From ZC4RG20 sp963782445 (GTDB taxonomy: Bacteria; Pseudomonadota; Gammaproteobacteria; Steroidobacterales; Rariloculaceae), in NCBI GenBank assembly GCA_963782445.1, contig CAWAJM010000002.1, forward strand, positions 62,001 to 126,000: a stretch of DNA of 64,000 nt. The letters are read 5' to 3'. The translations under genes and the position numbers were made by a program. How positions within the stretch are numbered: the stretch's first letter is position 1; each line of letters opens with the position of its first letter. The notes beneath the pieces are model-generated. The model was not told the DNA's origin, made no database searches, and was given only the letters and a program-made list of their open reading frames with translations. Of the stretch, positions 17,077 through 26,955 are shown in pieces.

Positions 17077-19599
17077 GTGAGCAAGAACCTCGTCATCGTG
17101 GAATCGCCGGCCAAGGCGCGCACCATCGAGAAGTATCTCGGGGCCGACTACGAGGTGCTGGCCTCGTACGGTCACGTGCGCGATCTCGTGCCGAAGGAAG
17201 GCGCCGTCGATACCGAGCACGGCTTCCGGATGAAGTACCAGCTCATCGACAAGAACGAGAAGCACGTCGAGCGTATCGCCAAGGCCGTGAAGAAGGCGCA
17301 GGCCGTCTACCTCGCGACCGACCCGGACCGCGAGGGGGAGGCGATCTCCTGGCACGTCTACGAAGTGCTCAAGGACCGCAATCTGCTCGATTCGCGCGAG
17401 GTGCACCGCGTCGTGTTTCACGAGGTCACACGCCGCGCGATCCGCGAGGCCATCGAGCATCCGCGCGCGCTCTCGGCAGAGCTCATCAACGCCCAGCAGG
17501 CGCGCCGCGCGCTCGATTACCTCGTCGGCTTCAACCTCTCGCCGCTGCTTTGGCGGAAGGTGCGCCGCGGCCTCTCGGCGGGCCGCGTGCAAAGCCCGGC
17601 GCTGCGGCTCATCGTCGAGCGCGAGGACGAGATCCAGGCGTTCAAGCCGCAGGAATACTGGTCCATCGAGGCGGCCGTCGCGCACGAGGCGCAGGGCTTC
17701 AACGCGCGCCTCTCGGTCTACCGGGGCCAGAAGGTCGAGCAGTTCACGTTCACGAACGAGACGGACACGCGGGCCGCCGAGCGCTACATCCGTGCGCTTG
17801 CGGCCGGCGTGCTCACGGTCGCGGCGATCGAGAAGAAGCAGCGGCGGCGCAATCCGGCCGCACCGTTCACGACCTCGACGCTGCAGCAGGAGGCCTCGCG
17901 CAAGCTCGGCTTCAGCGCGCAGAAGACCATGACGGTCGCGCAGCGGCTCTATGAGGGTATCGATGTCGGCGAGGGCTCGACGGGCCTCATCACGTATATG
18001 CGTACCGACTCGGTGACATTGGCCAACGAGGCACTGACCGAGCTCCGCGACGTCATCGCCAAACGCTACGGCGCCGAAAACCTGCCCGAGGAAGCGCGGC
18101 GCTACACGACCAAGGCGCGCAATGCGCAGGAGGCCCACGAAGCCATCCGGCCGACCTCGGCCGCCCTGGCGCCCGAGGACGTCCGCCGCTTCCTCGAGCA
18201 CGACCAGTACCGGCTCTACGAGCTCGTCTGGAAGCGCACCGTGGCCTCGCAGATGAATCCCGCCGTGTACGACACGGTGCGCGTCGATCTCGCGGCCGGC
18301 CGCGAGGCCGACAGCGACGTGGTCTTCAGGGCCACGGGCTCCGTGCTCGTGAGCCCGGGCTTCATCGCCGTCTATCAGGAAGGCCGCGACGACAACACGG
18401 CCGACGAGCAGGACAGCATCCTGCCGGCCGTCAGCGAAGGCGACGAGCTCGCCATGACCGACATTCTGACCGAACAGCATTTCACGGAGCCGCCGCCGCG
18501 CTATTCAGAGGCGACGCTCGTCAAAGCGCTCGAGGAGTTCGGCATCGGGAGGCCGTCGACCTACGCCTCGATCATCTCGACGCTGCGCAACCGCGAGTAC
18601 GTCGAGATGGAAAGCCGGCGCTTCGTGCCGACGGACGTCGGCCGCGTCGTAAACCGTTTTCTGACCGAGTACTTCTCTCAGTACGTGGACTACGAGTTCA
18701 CGGCACGCATGGAGGATTCGCTCGACGCAGTCTCGCGCGGCGAGCGCGACTGGGTCCCGCTGCTCGACGAGTTCTGGCGGCCGTTCCACGATCTCGTCGA
18801 GCACACGGACAGCTCGGTCACGCGCGAGCAGGCTTCGCAGGCCCGCGTGCTCGGCGAGGACCCGAAGAGCGGGCGGCCCATCAGCGTGCGCATGGGCCGC
18901 TACGGGGCCTTCGTGCAGATCGGCACGAAGGACGACGAGGAGAAGCCGAAATTCGCAGGCCTCAGGCCCGGGCAGAAGATGGACGACATCACGCTGCCCG
19001 AAGCCCTCGAGCTGTTCAAGCTGCCGCGCGCGCTCGGCGAGACGGCCGAGGGCGAGCCCGTCTCCGCCAATATCGGGCGCTTCGGCCCCTATGTCCGCTA
19101 CGGCAATAAGTTCGTCTCGATTCGGGAAGACGATCCGTACACGATCGACCTCGCGCGCGCGCTGGAGCTCATCGAGGAGAAGAAGCGCGAAGACGCGAAC
19201 AGAATTATCAACATCTTCGACGACGGCGCGATCCAGGTCCTGAACGGCCGCTACGGCCCATACGTGACCAATGGCGCGAAGAACGCGAAGATTCCGAAGG
19301 ACCGCGAGCCCGCATCGCTGACGCGCGACGAGTGCGAGGCGCTATTGGCCGCCGCGCCCGAGCGGCGCGGCCGCGGCCGGCGCGGCGCGGCGCGCGCCGG
19401 TCAAGGCGCCCCGGCCGCGGCGACGAAGTCCGCCGGCAATGGGGCGGCGGCGGCCAAGAAAGCCGCCAAGAAGAAAACGACGAAAAAGAAGACCGCCAAG
19501 AAAACCACCGCGAAAAAAAAGGCCGGCAAGAAGAAGACTGGAACGGGCGTGACCACGGTTGCCGCGAAGAAGAAGAAATCCAAGACGAGCGGCGGCTGA
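17077..19599 (+). CDS. topA: DNA topoisomerase I with lysine-rich tail
   Basis: A type IA topoisomerase of 840 residues that relaxes negative supercoils. The Toprim domain starts at once (KNLVIVESPAKARTIEKYLG) and includes ATDPDREGEAISWH. The catalytic tyrosine lies in GLITYMRTDS near residue 309. Further marks are HEAIRPTS and GIGRPSTYASIISTL. The C-terminal part has repeats of the GRYGPYV type at about residues 605-745. It then ends in a tail of about 65 residues made of Lys, Ala and Thr. The CxxC zinc ribbons found at the E. coli TopA C-terminus are absent. Start is GTG 17077; the upstream 235 bases hold no convincing gene. Confidence 0.97.
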   Translation: MSKNLVIVESPAKARTIEKYLGADYEVLASYGHVRDLVPKEGAVDTEHGFRMKYQLIDKNEKHVERIAKAVKKAQAVYLATDPDREGEAISWHVYEVLKDRNLLDSREVHRVVFHEVTRRAIREAIEHPRALSAELINAQQARRALDYLVGFNLSPLLWRKVRRGLSAGRVQSPALRLIVEREDEIQAFKPQEYWSIEAAVAHEAQGFNARLSVYRGQKVEQFTFTNETDTRAAERYIRALAAGVLTVAAIEKKQRRRNPAAPFTTSTLQQEASRKLGFSAQKTMTVAQRLYEGIDVGEGSTGLITYMRTDSVTLANEALTELRDVIAKRYGAENLPEEARRYTTKARNAQEAHEAIRPTSAALAPEDVRRFLEHDQYRLYELVWKRTVASQMNPAVYDTVRVDLAAGREADSDVVFRATGSVLVSPGFIAVYQEGRDDNTADEQDSILPAVSEGDELAMTDILTEQHFTEPPPRYSEATLVKALEEFGIGRPSTYASIISTLRNREYVEMESRRFVPTDVGRVVNRFLTEYFSQYVDYEFTARMEDSLDAVSRGERDWVPLLDEFWRPFHDLVEHTDSSVTREQASQARVLGEDPKSGRPISVRMGRYGAFVQIGTKDDEEKPKFAGLRPGQKMDDITLPEALELFKLPRALGETAEGEPVSANIGRFGPYVRYGNKFVSIREDDPYTIDLARALELIEEKKREDANRIINIFDDGAIQVLNGRYGPYVTNGAKNAKIPKDREPASLTRDECEALLAAAPERRGRGRRGAARAGQGAPAAATKSAGNGAAAAKKAAKKKTTKKKTAKKTTAKKKAGKKKTGTGVTTVAAKKKKSKTSGG

Positions 19600-19656
19600 C
19601 CCGTGTAGCGGACCGGCCGCTCGCGCGGCGGCCCGGGCCCGGCCGGGGCTTCCCGC

Positions 19657-20217
19657 TTGAGCACGTCGCTGCGGGCCGCGGCCGCGGCCCGCGTGCTGCG
19701 GGCCGGCGGCGTCGTCGCCTATCCGACCGAGGCCGTCTACGGGCTGGGCTGCCTGCCGGAGGACGGCGACGCGGTCGCCCGAATCCTCGCGTTGAAGCGC
19801 CGTTCCTGGCGCAAGGGCCTGCTGCTCATCGCCGCCGACGTGGAGGCCCTCGAGCCCTACGTCGAGCTCGAGCGCAGCCCGCTCGCGACCGAGATTCTCG
19901 CGAGCTGGCCGGGGCCGGCGACCTGGGTGTTGCCCGCCAAAGCGCGCGTCTCGGCGCTGATCACGGGCGGCCGCGCATCGGTCGGCGTCCGCGTCACCGC
20001 GCATGCCGGCGCGCGCGCGCTGTGCCTCGGCGCGCGCAGTGCGCTCGTCTCGACGAGCGCCAACCTGAGCCGCCGACCGCCGGCCCGCACCGCGCTCGCT
20101 GCGCGCCGAGCCGTCGGCGCGCTCGTCGATTACGTGCTGCCCGGACCTGTCGGCGGCCAGACGAAACCGACGGCCATCCGGGACGGAATGACGGGGCGCG
20201 TGCTGCGGTCAGCCTGA
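19657..20217 (+). CDS. tsaC: L-threonylcarbamoyladenylate synthase (TsaC/YrdC)
   Basis: TsaC makes threonylcarbamoyl-AMP for the t6A modification of tRNAs that read ANN codons. The 186-residue protein has GGVVAYPTEAVYGLGC near the N-terminus, LKRRSWRKGLLLIA, WPGPATWVLPA and LVSTSANLS, all conserved in the family. It corresponds to the short TsaC form with no Sua5 C-terminal domain. Start is TTG 19657, since no ATG is available before the conserved strand. It follows topA by 57 bases, the usual gammaproteobacterial order. Confidence 0.94.
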   Translation: MSTSLRAAAAARVLRAGGVVAYPTEAVYGLGCLPEDGDAVARILALKRRSWRKGLLLIAADVEALEPYVELERSPLATEILASWPGPATWVLPAKARVSALITGGRASVGVRVTAHAGARALCLGARSALVSTSANLSRRPPARTALAARRAVGALVDYVLPGPVGGQTKPTAIRDGMTGRVLRSA

Positions 20218-20317
20218 CCGGTTAATATCGAGCCTCGCAAGCAAATTTCCGGGACACGGAAACGTACGACGCGCGGGCGGGCATGGCTCGGGCGAAGACG
20301 CATACAAGAACGCCGAA

Positions 20318-23300
20318 GTGCAAGGGGGCAACATCTTCATTCGCAGCCCGCGGTGCCTCGCCGGCGTCGCGCTCGCGCTGCTTGCAGCCGCGCAGGCGCC
20401 TTGCGCGGGCGCAGGCGAGCTGCACCCGGCTGCCCCCGGTACAGCGCTCTCCGTCGTCGGCGGCGTGCGTGCCGTCAAGCACGGCACGGCCGTGTACCTC
20501 GTCAAGCTCAAGGCTGCGGGCGCGGCCACGTACAAGGGCGGCACGCCAGGTTACGCGGCCACTAAACCCGCGCCGGGCCGCAAGCTCGATGCGACGGCCG
20601 GCAACGTCCAGACCTACGTCAAGCACCTGGAAGCGACGCAGGACCGGTTGCTCGGCGAGATCGGGGCCGTGGGCGCGAAGATCTACAGCTACCGTTACGC
20701 CATGAACGGTTTCGCGGCCCGGCTCACGCCGGAGCAGGTCGCGGCGCTTGCCCATGACGATCGGGTCGAGCGCATCTGGCCCGACTCCGATCAGAAGCTT
20801 CGCGACGACAGCTCGACCTTCCTCGGACTCGAGGACCGCGTCGGCGGCCTGCGCGCGGATCTCAAGCTCGACGGCGAGAACATCGTCATCGGCGTCATCG
20901 ACAGCGGGATCGCGCCGCAGCATCCCTCGCTGCTCGACGTAAAGAAACACGTCCCGCGCCTTTGCGAATCACACTGGGCCGCATCGTCCTGGCTCGGCGC
21001 CTGGCTCTGCGGCGCGGTCCGCAAGGACCCGCCCACGACGCTCGAGTACGGCCCCGTCCAAGGCTTCAACGGCGTCTGCCAGACCGGCGACGGCTTCCCG
21101 GCCGGCTCCTGCAACAACAAAGTCGTCGGCGCACGCTATTACATCGACGGTTTCCTGGCTCAGCACACGCTCGATCCGAACGAGTTCATGTCGCCGAAGG
21201 ACGCCGACGGGCACGGCACCCACATCGCGACGACGGCCGCGGGCAACCCGGTCGAGGCGACGCTGTTCGGCACGCGCATCGCCCCCATCAGCGGCATCGC
21301 GCCGCGTGCCCGCATCGCGGTCTACAAGGCCTGCTGGCTCACGCCGGGAGCGACGCAGGCGACGTGCGCGACGTTCGGACCTCGCCCGCGCCATCGACGA
21401 CGCCGTCGCCGACGGCGTCGATCTCATCAATTACTCCGTCGGCAGCCTCGAGACCGACCTTACGGCCCCCGACGACATGGCGCTGCTCAACGCGTTCGAC
21501 GCGGGCGTGCTCACGGTCGTGGCCGCGGGCAACGACGGCCCGACGCGCGGCACGATCGGCTCGCCGAGCAGCGACCCCTGGGTCCTGACCGCGGCCGCCT
21601 CGACGCTCGCCGGCACGCATTACATGGCAGCCGTCGAAATCACGTCGCCCAAGAACTTGGCCGGCCGCATCGGGATGAAGGAGGCGAGCTTCACGCCGCC
21701 GCTCGACGGCAAGAAGGGGCTCACGGGCGATATCGTCCAGGCGGACGACGGCGTCGCCACCTTCCCCGACGGCAGCACGGGCAGCAAGGCCGACGCGTGC
21801 GAGCCGCTCGTGAACGGCCGCGAAGTGGCCGGTCACATCGCGCTCATCGCGCGCGGCGGCTGCGAGTTCCAGACGAAGCTCACGCACGCCCAGGACGCCG
21901 GCGCCGTCGCGGTCGTCGTCTACAACGACAGCGGCGATCCGATCGTCATGAACGGCGACCGCGGCAGCGTCGCGATTCCCGCCGTCATGATCTCGACGGC
22001 GGACGGCCAGCACATCCTCGACGCGCTGGCCAACGGCGAAACGGTCACAGTCAATCTGATCCGCGGTCTGTTCCTGCAGAACCGGGAGAGCGGCTACGAC
22101 ATGGCCGATTTCTCCTCGCGCGGTCCCGACTCGAGCGAGCCGGACTTCTTGAAACCCGACGTTACAGCACCCGGGGTCGACATCCTCGCGGGCGATACGC
22201 CGGACGCCGCCAACGGCGTACGCGGCCAGTGGTTTCAGTACCTGTCGGGCACCTCGATGTCGACGCCTGAAACCGTCGGCGTCGCCGCGCTGCTCAAGGA
22301 GGCGCACCCGGACTGGTCGCCGGCCATGCTCAAATCCGCGCTCATGACCACAGCCTACCGCCAGGTCTACGAGTCCGATGCCGAGACGCCGGCCAACCCC
22401 TTCGACATGGGCGCCGGCCACATCGACCCCAACAAGGCCATCGACCCCGGGCTCGTCTACGACAGCAACTTTCTCGACAACGCCGCCTACCTCTGCGGCC
22501 TCGAGCGCCCGCCGTTCTCCGCCACCGACTGCAACGTGCTGGCGGATGCCGGCTACTCGTTCTCGCCGAGCGAGCTGAATCTGCCCTCGATCGGCGTCTC
22601 GCGGCTCATCACGGGCGACGTCGTCACGCGGCGCGTCACGAACGTCGGCCCCCCGGCAACCTATACGCCGACCGTCGTCGCGCCGAAGGGCATCGCCGTC
22701 GACGTGCAGCCGAAGTCGCTGACGCTCGCCACGGGCGAGTCGGGCGATTACGCCGTGACGTTCACGGGCCAAGGTGCCGCGCTCGATACTTGGACCTTCG
22801 GCCGCATCGCCTGGTCCGACGGCAAACACGAAGTATCGAGCCCGATCGCCGTCGACCCCGTGACGCTCCGCGCACCCGAAGAGGTCACGCTGACCGGCAG
22901 CGCCGGCAGCTTTCCCATACCGGTCGCATTCGGCTACACGGGCAGCTACTACGCAGGCGTTCACGGCCTGCGCGCCGCTTATACGGAGCAGGGCCACGTG
23001 GATCAGGACCCGACACGCCAATTCAGTTTCCGCTTCGACAACGGCGTCACGGGGCATCTGATCCAGGTGCCTCCGAACCAGCTGTTCGCGCGCTTCGCGC
23101 TCTTCGACGACGCGACGGACGGCGCCGACGACCTCGACCTCTACGTCTTCTACTGCCCCAACGACCAATGCACTCAAGTCGGCCAGAGCGGCGGCTTCAC
23201 GTCGAACGAGCGCGTCGACCTCCGGATGCCCCAAGCCGGCATCTATGCCGTGCTCGTTCACGGCTTTCAGACGGACCCGGCAAACGGACCCGGGGCCAAC

Positions 23301-23510
23301 TACACGCTGTTCGCATGGTCGGTCGGGGTCGACGACGTCGTCGGCAACATGCAGGTCACGGCGCCCCAATCGGTCGCGGACGGGGACCGCACGAACTTCG
23401 ACCTCGAGTGGTCGGGGCTGGCGCCTGCGACGCGGTACCTCGGGGTGTTGTCGCACAACACGCCGAACGGGTTGTACGCACTCACGGTCATCGACATCAC
23501 GACGCCTTGA
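20318..23510 (+). pseudogene. Secreted subtilisin-like serine protease (S8, with PA domain), frameshifted as read
   Basis: Two overlapping frames (20318 to about 21373, and from there to 23510) give one protease of about 1063 residues if one T at 21374-21375 is removed. Order: signal peptide (CLAGVALALLAAAQAPCAGA), I9-type inhibitor propeptide at about 50-165, S8 catalytic domain with Asp195 (GVIDSGIAPQHP), His299 (DGHGTHIA) and Ser646 (LSGTSMSTPE), a PA domain inserted before the serine, an Fn3-like domain (VVTRRVTNVGPPATYTPTV), and a C-terminal domain with ADDLDLYVF that resembles bacterial prepeptidase-type domains. This layout is like plant-type subtilases and suits an extracellular scavenging protease. 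As read, translation from the GTG leaves the frame before the serine, so no active enzyme would form. The second half is well preserved, so a sequencing error or a very recent mutation is likely. Confidence 0.88.
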
Positions 23511-23527
23511 CGGCGGCCGTCCGCCGC

Positions 23528-23562
23528 ACGCCGTGCCTCAAGCCCCGCGGGAGCCTCTCCCG
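23528..23562. repeat. Partial copy of the palindromic intergenic repeat, with a small hairpin
   Basis: The 18 bases at 23528-23545 (acgccgtgcctcaagccc) are identical to part of the right arm of the large palindrome at 25284-25404. They are followed by a CGGGAG/CTCCCG hairpin at about 23548-23562. The site lies between the convergent protease and tag genes, where a bidirectional terminator would be expected. Confidence 0.6.
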
Positions 23563-23595
23563 GGCCGGAAGACTCGCGAGCTCCGAGGCTAACGA

Positions 23596-24165
23596 TCAGC
23601 AGGCACCGTAACGGAAGCAGTCGACGAGGTGGTCGTTGATGAGCCCCGTCGCCTGCATGTGCGCGTAGATGACCGTCGAGCCCACGAACTTGAAGCCGCG
23701 CGCCTTGAGGTCGCGGCTCAGGGCGTCGGACTCGGCGCTCGTGGCCGGCACTTCGCCCTGGCGGCGCCAGCGGTTCACGATGGGGGCGCCCCCCACGAAG
23801 CTCCAGACGTAGGCGTCGAAGCTGCCGTGCGACGTCTGCACCTCGAGGAACGCGCGGGCATTCGCGACCGCGGCCTCGATCTTGCGGCGGTTGCGGATGA
23901 TCCCGGCGTCACCGAGCAGGCGCTCGATCGAGCGGGCGTTGAAGCGCGCCACACGCTCGGGATCGAAACCCGCGAACGCGCGGCGGTAGCCTTCGCGCTT
24001 GCGCAACACCGTGCGCCAACTCAGGCCGGCTTGAGCAGTCTCGAGGATCAGGAATTCAAAGTGCCGGCGATCTTCGTGGACGGGCACGCCCCACTCGGTG
24101 TCATGGTATTCGAGATACTGCTCGTCGCCTCCACGGCTCCAGTCGCAGCGAATCGGTTCTTTCAC
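23596..24165 (-). CDS. tag: DNA-3-methyladenine glycosylase I
   Basis: Tag excises 3-methyladenine from alkylated DNA. From GTG 24165 the product has 189 residues, close to the 187 of E. coli. It begins with the Zn-ligand pattern VKEPIRCDW, then YLEYHDTEWGVPVHEDRRHFEFLILE, with key Cys7, His and Trp/Tyr base-pocket residues. LSWRTVLRKREGYRRAF and GFKFVGSTVIYAHMQATG follow, and HLVDCFRY supplies the C-terminal His/Cys. The longer upstream reading is not family-like. It is divergent from aroE. Confidence 0.95.
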   Translation of the reverse strand: MKEPIRCDWSRGGDEQYLEYHDTEWGVPVHEDRRHFEFLILETAQAGLSWRTVLRKREGYRRAFAGFDPERVARFNARSIERLLGDAGIIRNRRKIEAAVANARAFLEVQTSHGSFDAYVWSFVGGAPIVNRWRRQGEVPATSAESDALSRDLKARGFKFVGSTVIYAHMQATGLINDHLVDCFRYGAC

Positions 24166-24390
24166 GTTGCCCTCGTCACGGTTCCCCAGCAGGGTGGGAG
24201 TTCTGTCGAAGAATGCTGCGCCTACGGCGGACGCCCTGGCCGGCGCGGTTAGCCGCTGCGCTATGTTCGCAGAACCCGGACAGCGGCTCCAAGCCGCGAA
24301 AACGGTCGCTCGAGCCATGATTGCGTTCCCGTGGTAATTGTGGCCCGGAGCGGCCACAATGCCGCCGCCGCCCGACCGAAAGGTGACTCG

Positions 24391-25227
24391 ATGACGGACG
24401 CTTCCCGGCCGGATCGTTATGGCGTCGTGGGCTATCCTGTCCATCACAGCCGCTCGCCGCTGATCCATCGCCTGTTTGCGCAGCAAACACACCAACATCT
24501 GACCTACGAGCTGGTCGAAGCCGAGCCCGAGCGCTTCGAGGCCGTCGTGCGCGCCTTCGGGGAAGCCGGCGGCAAGGGACTCAACGTCACGGTGCCGCAC
24601 AAGGAAGCCGCCTTCGGGCTCGCAACCGAGCGCGGCGAGGCCGCCGAGGCCGCAGGCGCGGTCAATACCTTGAGCTTCGGTCCCGAAGGCCTGCGGGGCG
24701 ACAACACGGACGGCATCGGCTTCCTGCGCGACCTCACGGTGAATCTCGGCTGCGCCGTCCGTGGGCGCCGCGTACTGATCCTCGGTGCGGGCGGCGCCGC
24801 GCGCGGCATTCTGCCGCCGTTGCTCGCGGAGACCCCGGCCGAGCTCGTGCTGGCCAACCGCACGCTCGAGCGCGCCGTCGCGCTCAAGCAGCGCTTCGCG
24901 CCCGTCGGCGAGATCGCCGCCTGCCGGTTCGAGGACCTCGAGACGGCCCGGGCTTTCGACCTCGTCGTCAACGCGACCTCGGCCGGGCTCAAGGGCCAGA
25001 CGCCGCCTTTTCCGCCGGCCGTCGTCGGGCCCGAAAGCTTCTGCTACGACCTCGTCTACAGCCGCGGCGACACGCCCTTTGTCGCCTGGTCGCGAGAAAA
25101 CGGCGCCGGCCGCGCCGAACAGGGCTGGGGCATGCTCGTCGAGCAGGCGGCGGAATCGTTCCTGATCTGGCGCGGCATCCGCCCGGCGACGGCGCCGGTC
25201 ATCGCCGAGCTCCTGCAGGGGCGTTAG
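24391..25227 (+). CDS. aroE: Shikimate dehydrogenase (NADP+)
   Basis: AroE reduces 3-dehydroshikimate to shikimate in aromatic amino acid synthesis. The 278-residue protein has the substrate-binding YGVVGYPVHHSRSPLIH, the catalytic lysine in LNVTVPHKEAAF near residue 68, NTDGIGFL, the nucleotide-binding ILGAGGAARGILPPLL, and NATSAGLKGQTPPFP. The ATG at 24391 has an upstream AAAGGTG ribosome-binding site and gives the standard N-terminus. Confidence 0.97.
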   Translation: MTDASRPDRYGVVGYPVHHSRSPLIHRLFAQQTHQHLTYELVEAEPERFEAVVRAFGEAGGKGLNVTVPHKEAAFGLATERGEAAEAAGAVNTLSFGPEGLRGDNTDGIGFLRDLTVNLGCAVRGRRVLILGAGGAARGILPPLLAETPAELVLANRTLERAVALKQRFAPVGEIAACRFEDLETARAFDLVVNATSAGLKGQTPPFPPAVVGPESFCYDLVYSRGDTPFVAWSRENGAGRAEQGWGMLVEQAAESFLIWRGIRPATAPVIAELLQGR

Positions 25228-25283
25228 CGGCTGCCGCGGACGCGGCTGGCCGGGCTCTTCTAGCTATGGCCGGCTCGGTGTCC

Positions 25284-25404
25284 GGGCTTGAGGCACGGCG
25301 TAAGGGCGGTGTCGGGACGCTGAGCGCCAGGGAGGGCGCTCAGCGAGCCCCCATGGACGGGTCACGGCGGTCCCGACACCGCCCTTACGCCGTGCCTCAA
25401 GCCC
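25284..25404. repeat. Perfect 35-bp inverted repeat with nested hairpin, MITE/terminator-like
   Basis: Two perfectly complementary 35-base arms lie at 25284-25318 and 25370-25404, separated by 51 bases. Inside is another perfect 10-bp hairpin (gctgagcgcc at 25319-25328 with ggcgctcagc just after). The whole 121 bp could fold into a very stable cruciform. It fills the gap between the convergent aroE and gor stops. Related partial copies lie at 23528 and 31014. It contains no reading frame. Confidence 0.9.
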
Positions 25405-25434
25405 ACCACCAACGCGTCCAGGCCGAGCCGCAGG

Positions 25435-26814
25435 CTAGGTCGGCGCCCGCGCGTCGACTCGCGTGCGCATCGTTACGAGCTCCTCGGCACTCGTCGGGTG
25501 GATCGCGATCGTGTCGTCGAAGTCGCGCTTCGTCGCACCCATCGTCACCGCGACGGCGAAGCCCTGAGTCATCTCGTCGGCGCCGGGGCCCACGATGTGG
25601 CAGCCTACGATGCGCTCGTCCTCGCCGACGACCACGAGCTTCATGGCCGTTACTGGCTTCTCCTCGGTCAGCGCGTTGAACAGCGGCACGAACTCCGACG
25701 TATAGACGTGCACGGGTTCGGCCGGATGGCGCTGCAGCGCCTCGGCCTCCGAGAGGCCGACCGTGCCGATCGGGGGATGCGAGAAGATTACGGTCGGGAT
25801 CACGTCGTACGAGAGCCGGCGATGCGGGTCATGCCCGAAGACGCGGTCCGCCAGGCGCCGGCCCGCCGCGATGGCGACGGGCGTGAGCTCCGCGCGGCCG
25901 GTCACGTCGCCCACGGCGTAGATGCCCGCGACGCTCGTGTTCTGATACTCGTCGACCGGCACGTAGCCGAGATGCGTCGGCGCGAGGCCCGCGCGATCGA
26001 GTGCGAGCGCGGCCGTGTTGGGCGCGCGCCCGACCGCCCAGAGAATATGTTCGAAGCCGTCGCAGCGGCGGCCGTCCTCGAGCTCCAGGGCGTAGGGTCC
26101 CGTGCCCGTGACTGCGTGCGGCACGGCCGATGTCACGATCTCGATGCCGGCCGCGCGCATCTGCTGCATGAGGTGGTCGGAGAGCATCGTGTCGAAATAG
26201 CGCAGCACGCGGTCGTAGCGCAGGAACAGCACGACCTCGCTGCCGAGCGCCGCGAGCACGCCGCCGAGCTCGACGGAGATATAGCCGCTGCCGACGAGCG
26301 CGATGCGCCGCGGCAGCGCTTCGAGCTCGAAGAAGCCGTCGGACGTGATGCCTAGGTCGGCGCCGCGCACGTCGGGAATCCTCGGATAGCCGCCCGTCGC
26401 GATCAGGATGTGGTCGGCTGCGTAGCGCCGGCCCTCGGCATCGACGATCTCCTTGGGTCCGGCGAAAGCGCCGCGGCTCGGGACGACCTCGATCGCGCGG
26501 CGGTCGAGGTTGCGGCGGTAGATGCCGTTCAGGCGCTCGAGGTAGGCGTCTCGGCCGCGCTTGAGTCGCCCCCAGTCATGGCCGTTCAGCGTGACGTTGA
26601 ACCCATAGTGGCCGGCAATGCCGATCCGCGCGGCAATCTCCGCGGCGTTCCACATGACCTTCTTGGGCACGCAGCCCACGTTGACGCACGTACCGCCCAG
26701 CCGGGCGGGCTCGAAAAGCGCAACGCGGGCACCATAGTCGGCTGCGCGTTGGGCCGTCGCCAGCCCGCCGCTGCCGCCGCCGAGAACGATCAAGTCGAAT
26801 GCCTTCACTGCCAC
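25435..26814 (-). CDS. gor: Glutathione-disulfide reductase
   Basis: A 459-residue flavoprotein that reduces oxidised glutathione with NADPH. The FAD-binding motif IVLGGGSGGLATAQRAADYG is at the N-terminus, followed by the redox-active disulfide GGTCVNVGCVPKKVMW near residue 42. The NADPH domain has ALVGSGYISVELGGVLAALG. A second FAD motif reads GIYAVGDVTGRAELTPVAI, and the catalytic base region near the C-terminus is IAIHPTSAEELVT, with the His-Pro of the family. The start ATG 26814 is 141 bases from the divergent prlC. Confidence 0.95.
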   Translation of the reverse strand: MAVKAFDLIVLGGGSGGLATAQRAADYGARVALFEPARLGGTCVNVGCVPKKVMWNAAEIAARIGIAGHYGFNVTLNGHDWGRLKRGRDAYLERLNGIYRRNLDRRAIEVVPSRGAFAGPKEIVDAEGRRYAADHILIATGGYPRIPDVRGADLGITSDGFFELEALPRRIALVGSGYISVELGGVLAALGSEVVLFLRYDRVLRYFDTMLSDHLMQQMRAAGIEIVTSAVPHAVTGTGPYALELEDGRRCDGFEHILWAVGRAPNTAALALDRAGLAPTHLGYVPVDEYQNTSVAGIYAVGDVTGRAELTPVAIAAGRRLADRVFGHDPHRRLSYDVIPTVIFSHPPIGTVGLSEAEALQRHPAEPVHVYTSEFVPLFNALTEEKPVTAMKLVVVGEDERIVGCHIVGPGADEMTQGFAVAVTMGATKRDFDDTIAIHPTSAEELVTMRTRVDARAPT

Positions 26815-26955
26815 CTCTGAAGCTTGGGTCTCGCCAGACGGGCCCGGAGCTTACACCCCCGGCGGCGCAGGCGCCCGCCACGGCCGGGGCCGGCCGGGCA
26901 AAAGGATCGGCGTCTCTGTTAATGTTGCGCGCTGCCCTTCGTCCTGGATTCGCCG

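Noticed and set aside
16918..18480. 520-codon open frame on the minus strand opposite topA
   Set aside because: The composition is that of an antisense shadow, and topA is certain.
19440..19590. Tandem repeat in DNA (aag-rich) taken for a microsatellite
   Set aside because: It encodes the lysine-rich C-terminal tail of TopA and is in frame, so it is coding.
21339..23456. 705-codon open frame on the minus strand opposite the protease
   Set aside because: It is a GC-rich shadow of the subtilase, with no signal peptide, domain or conserved motif.
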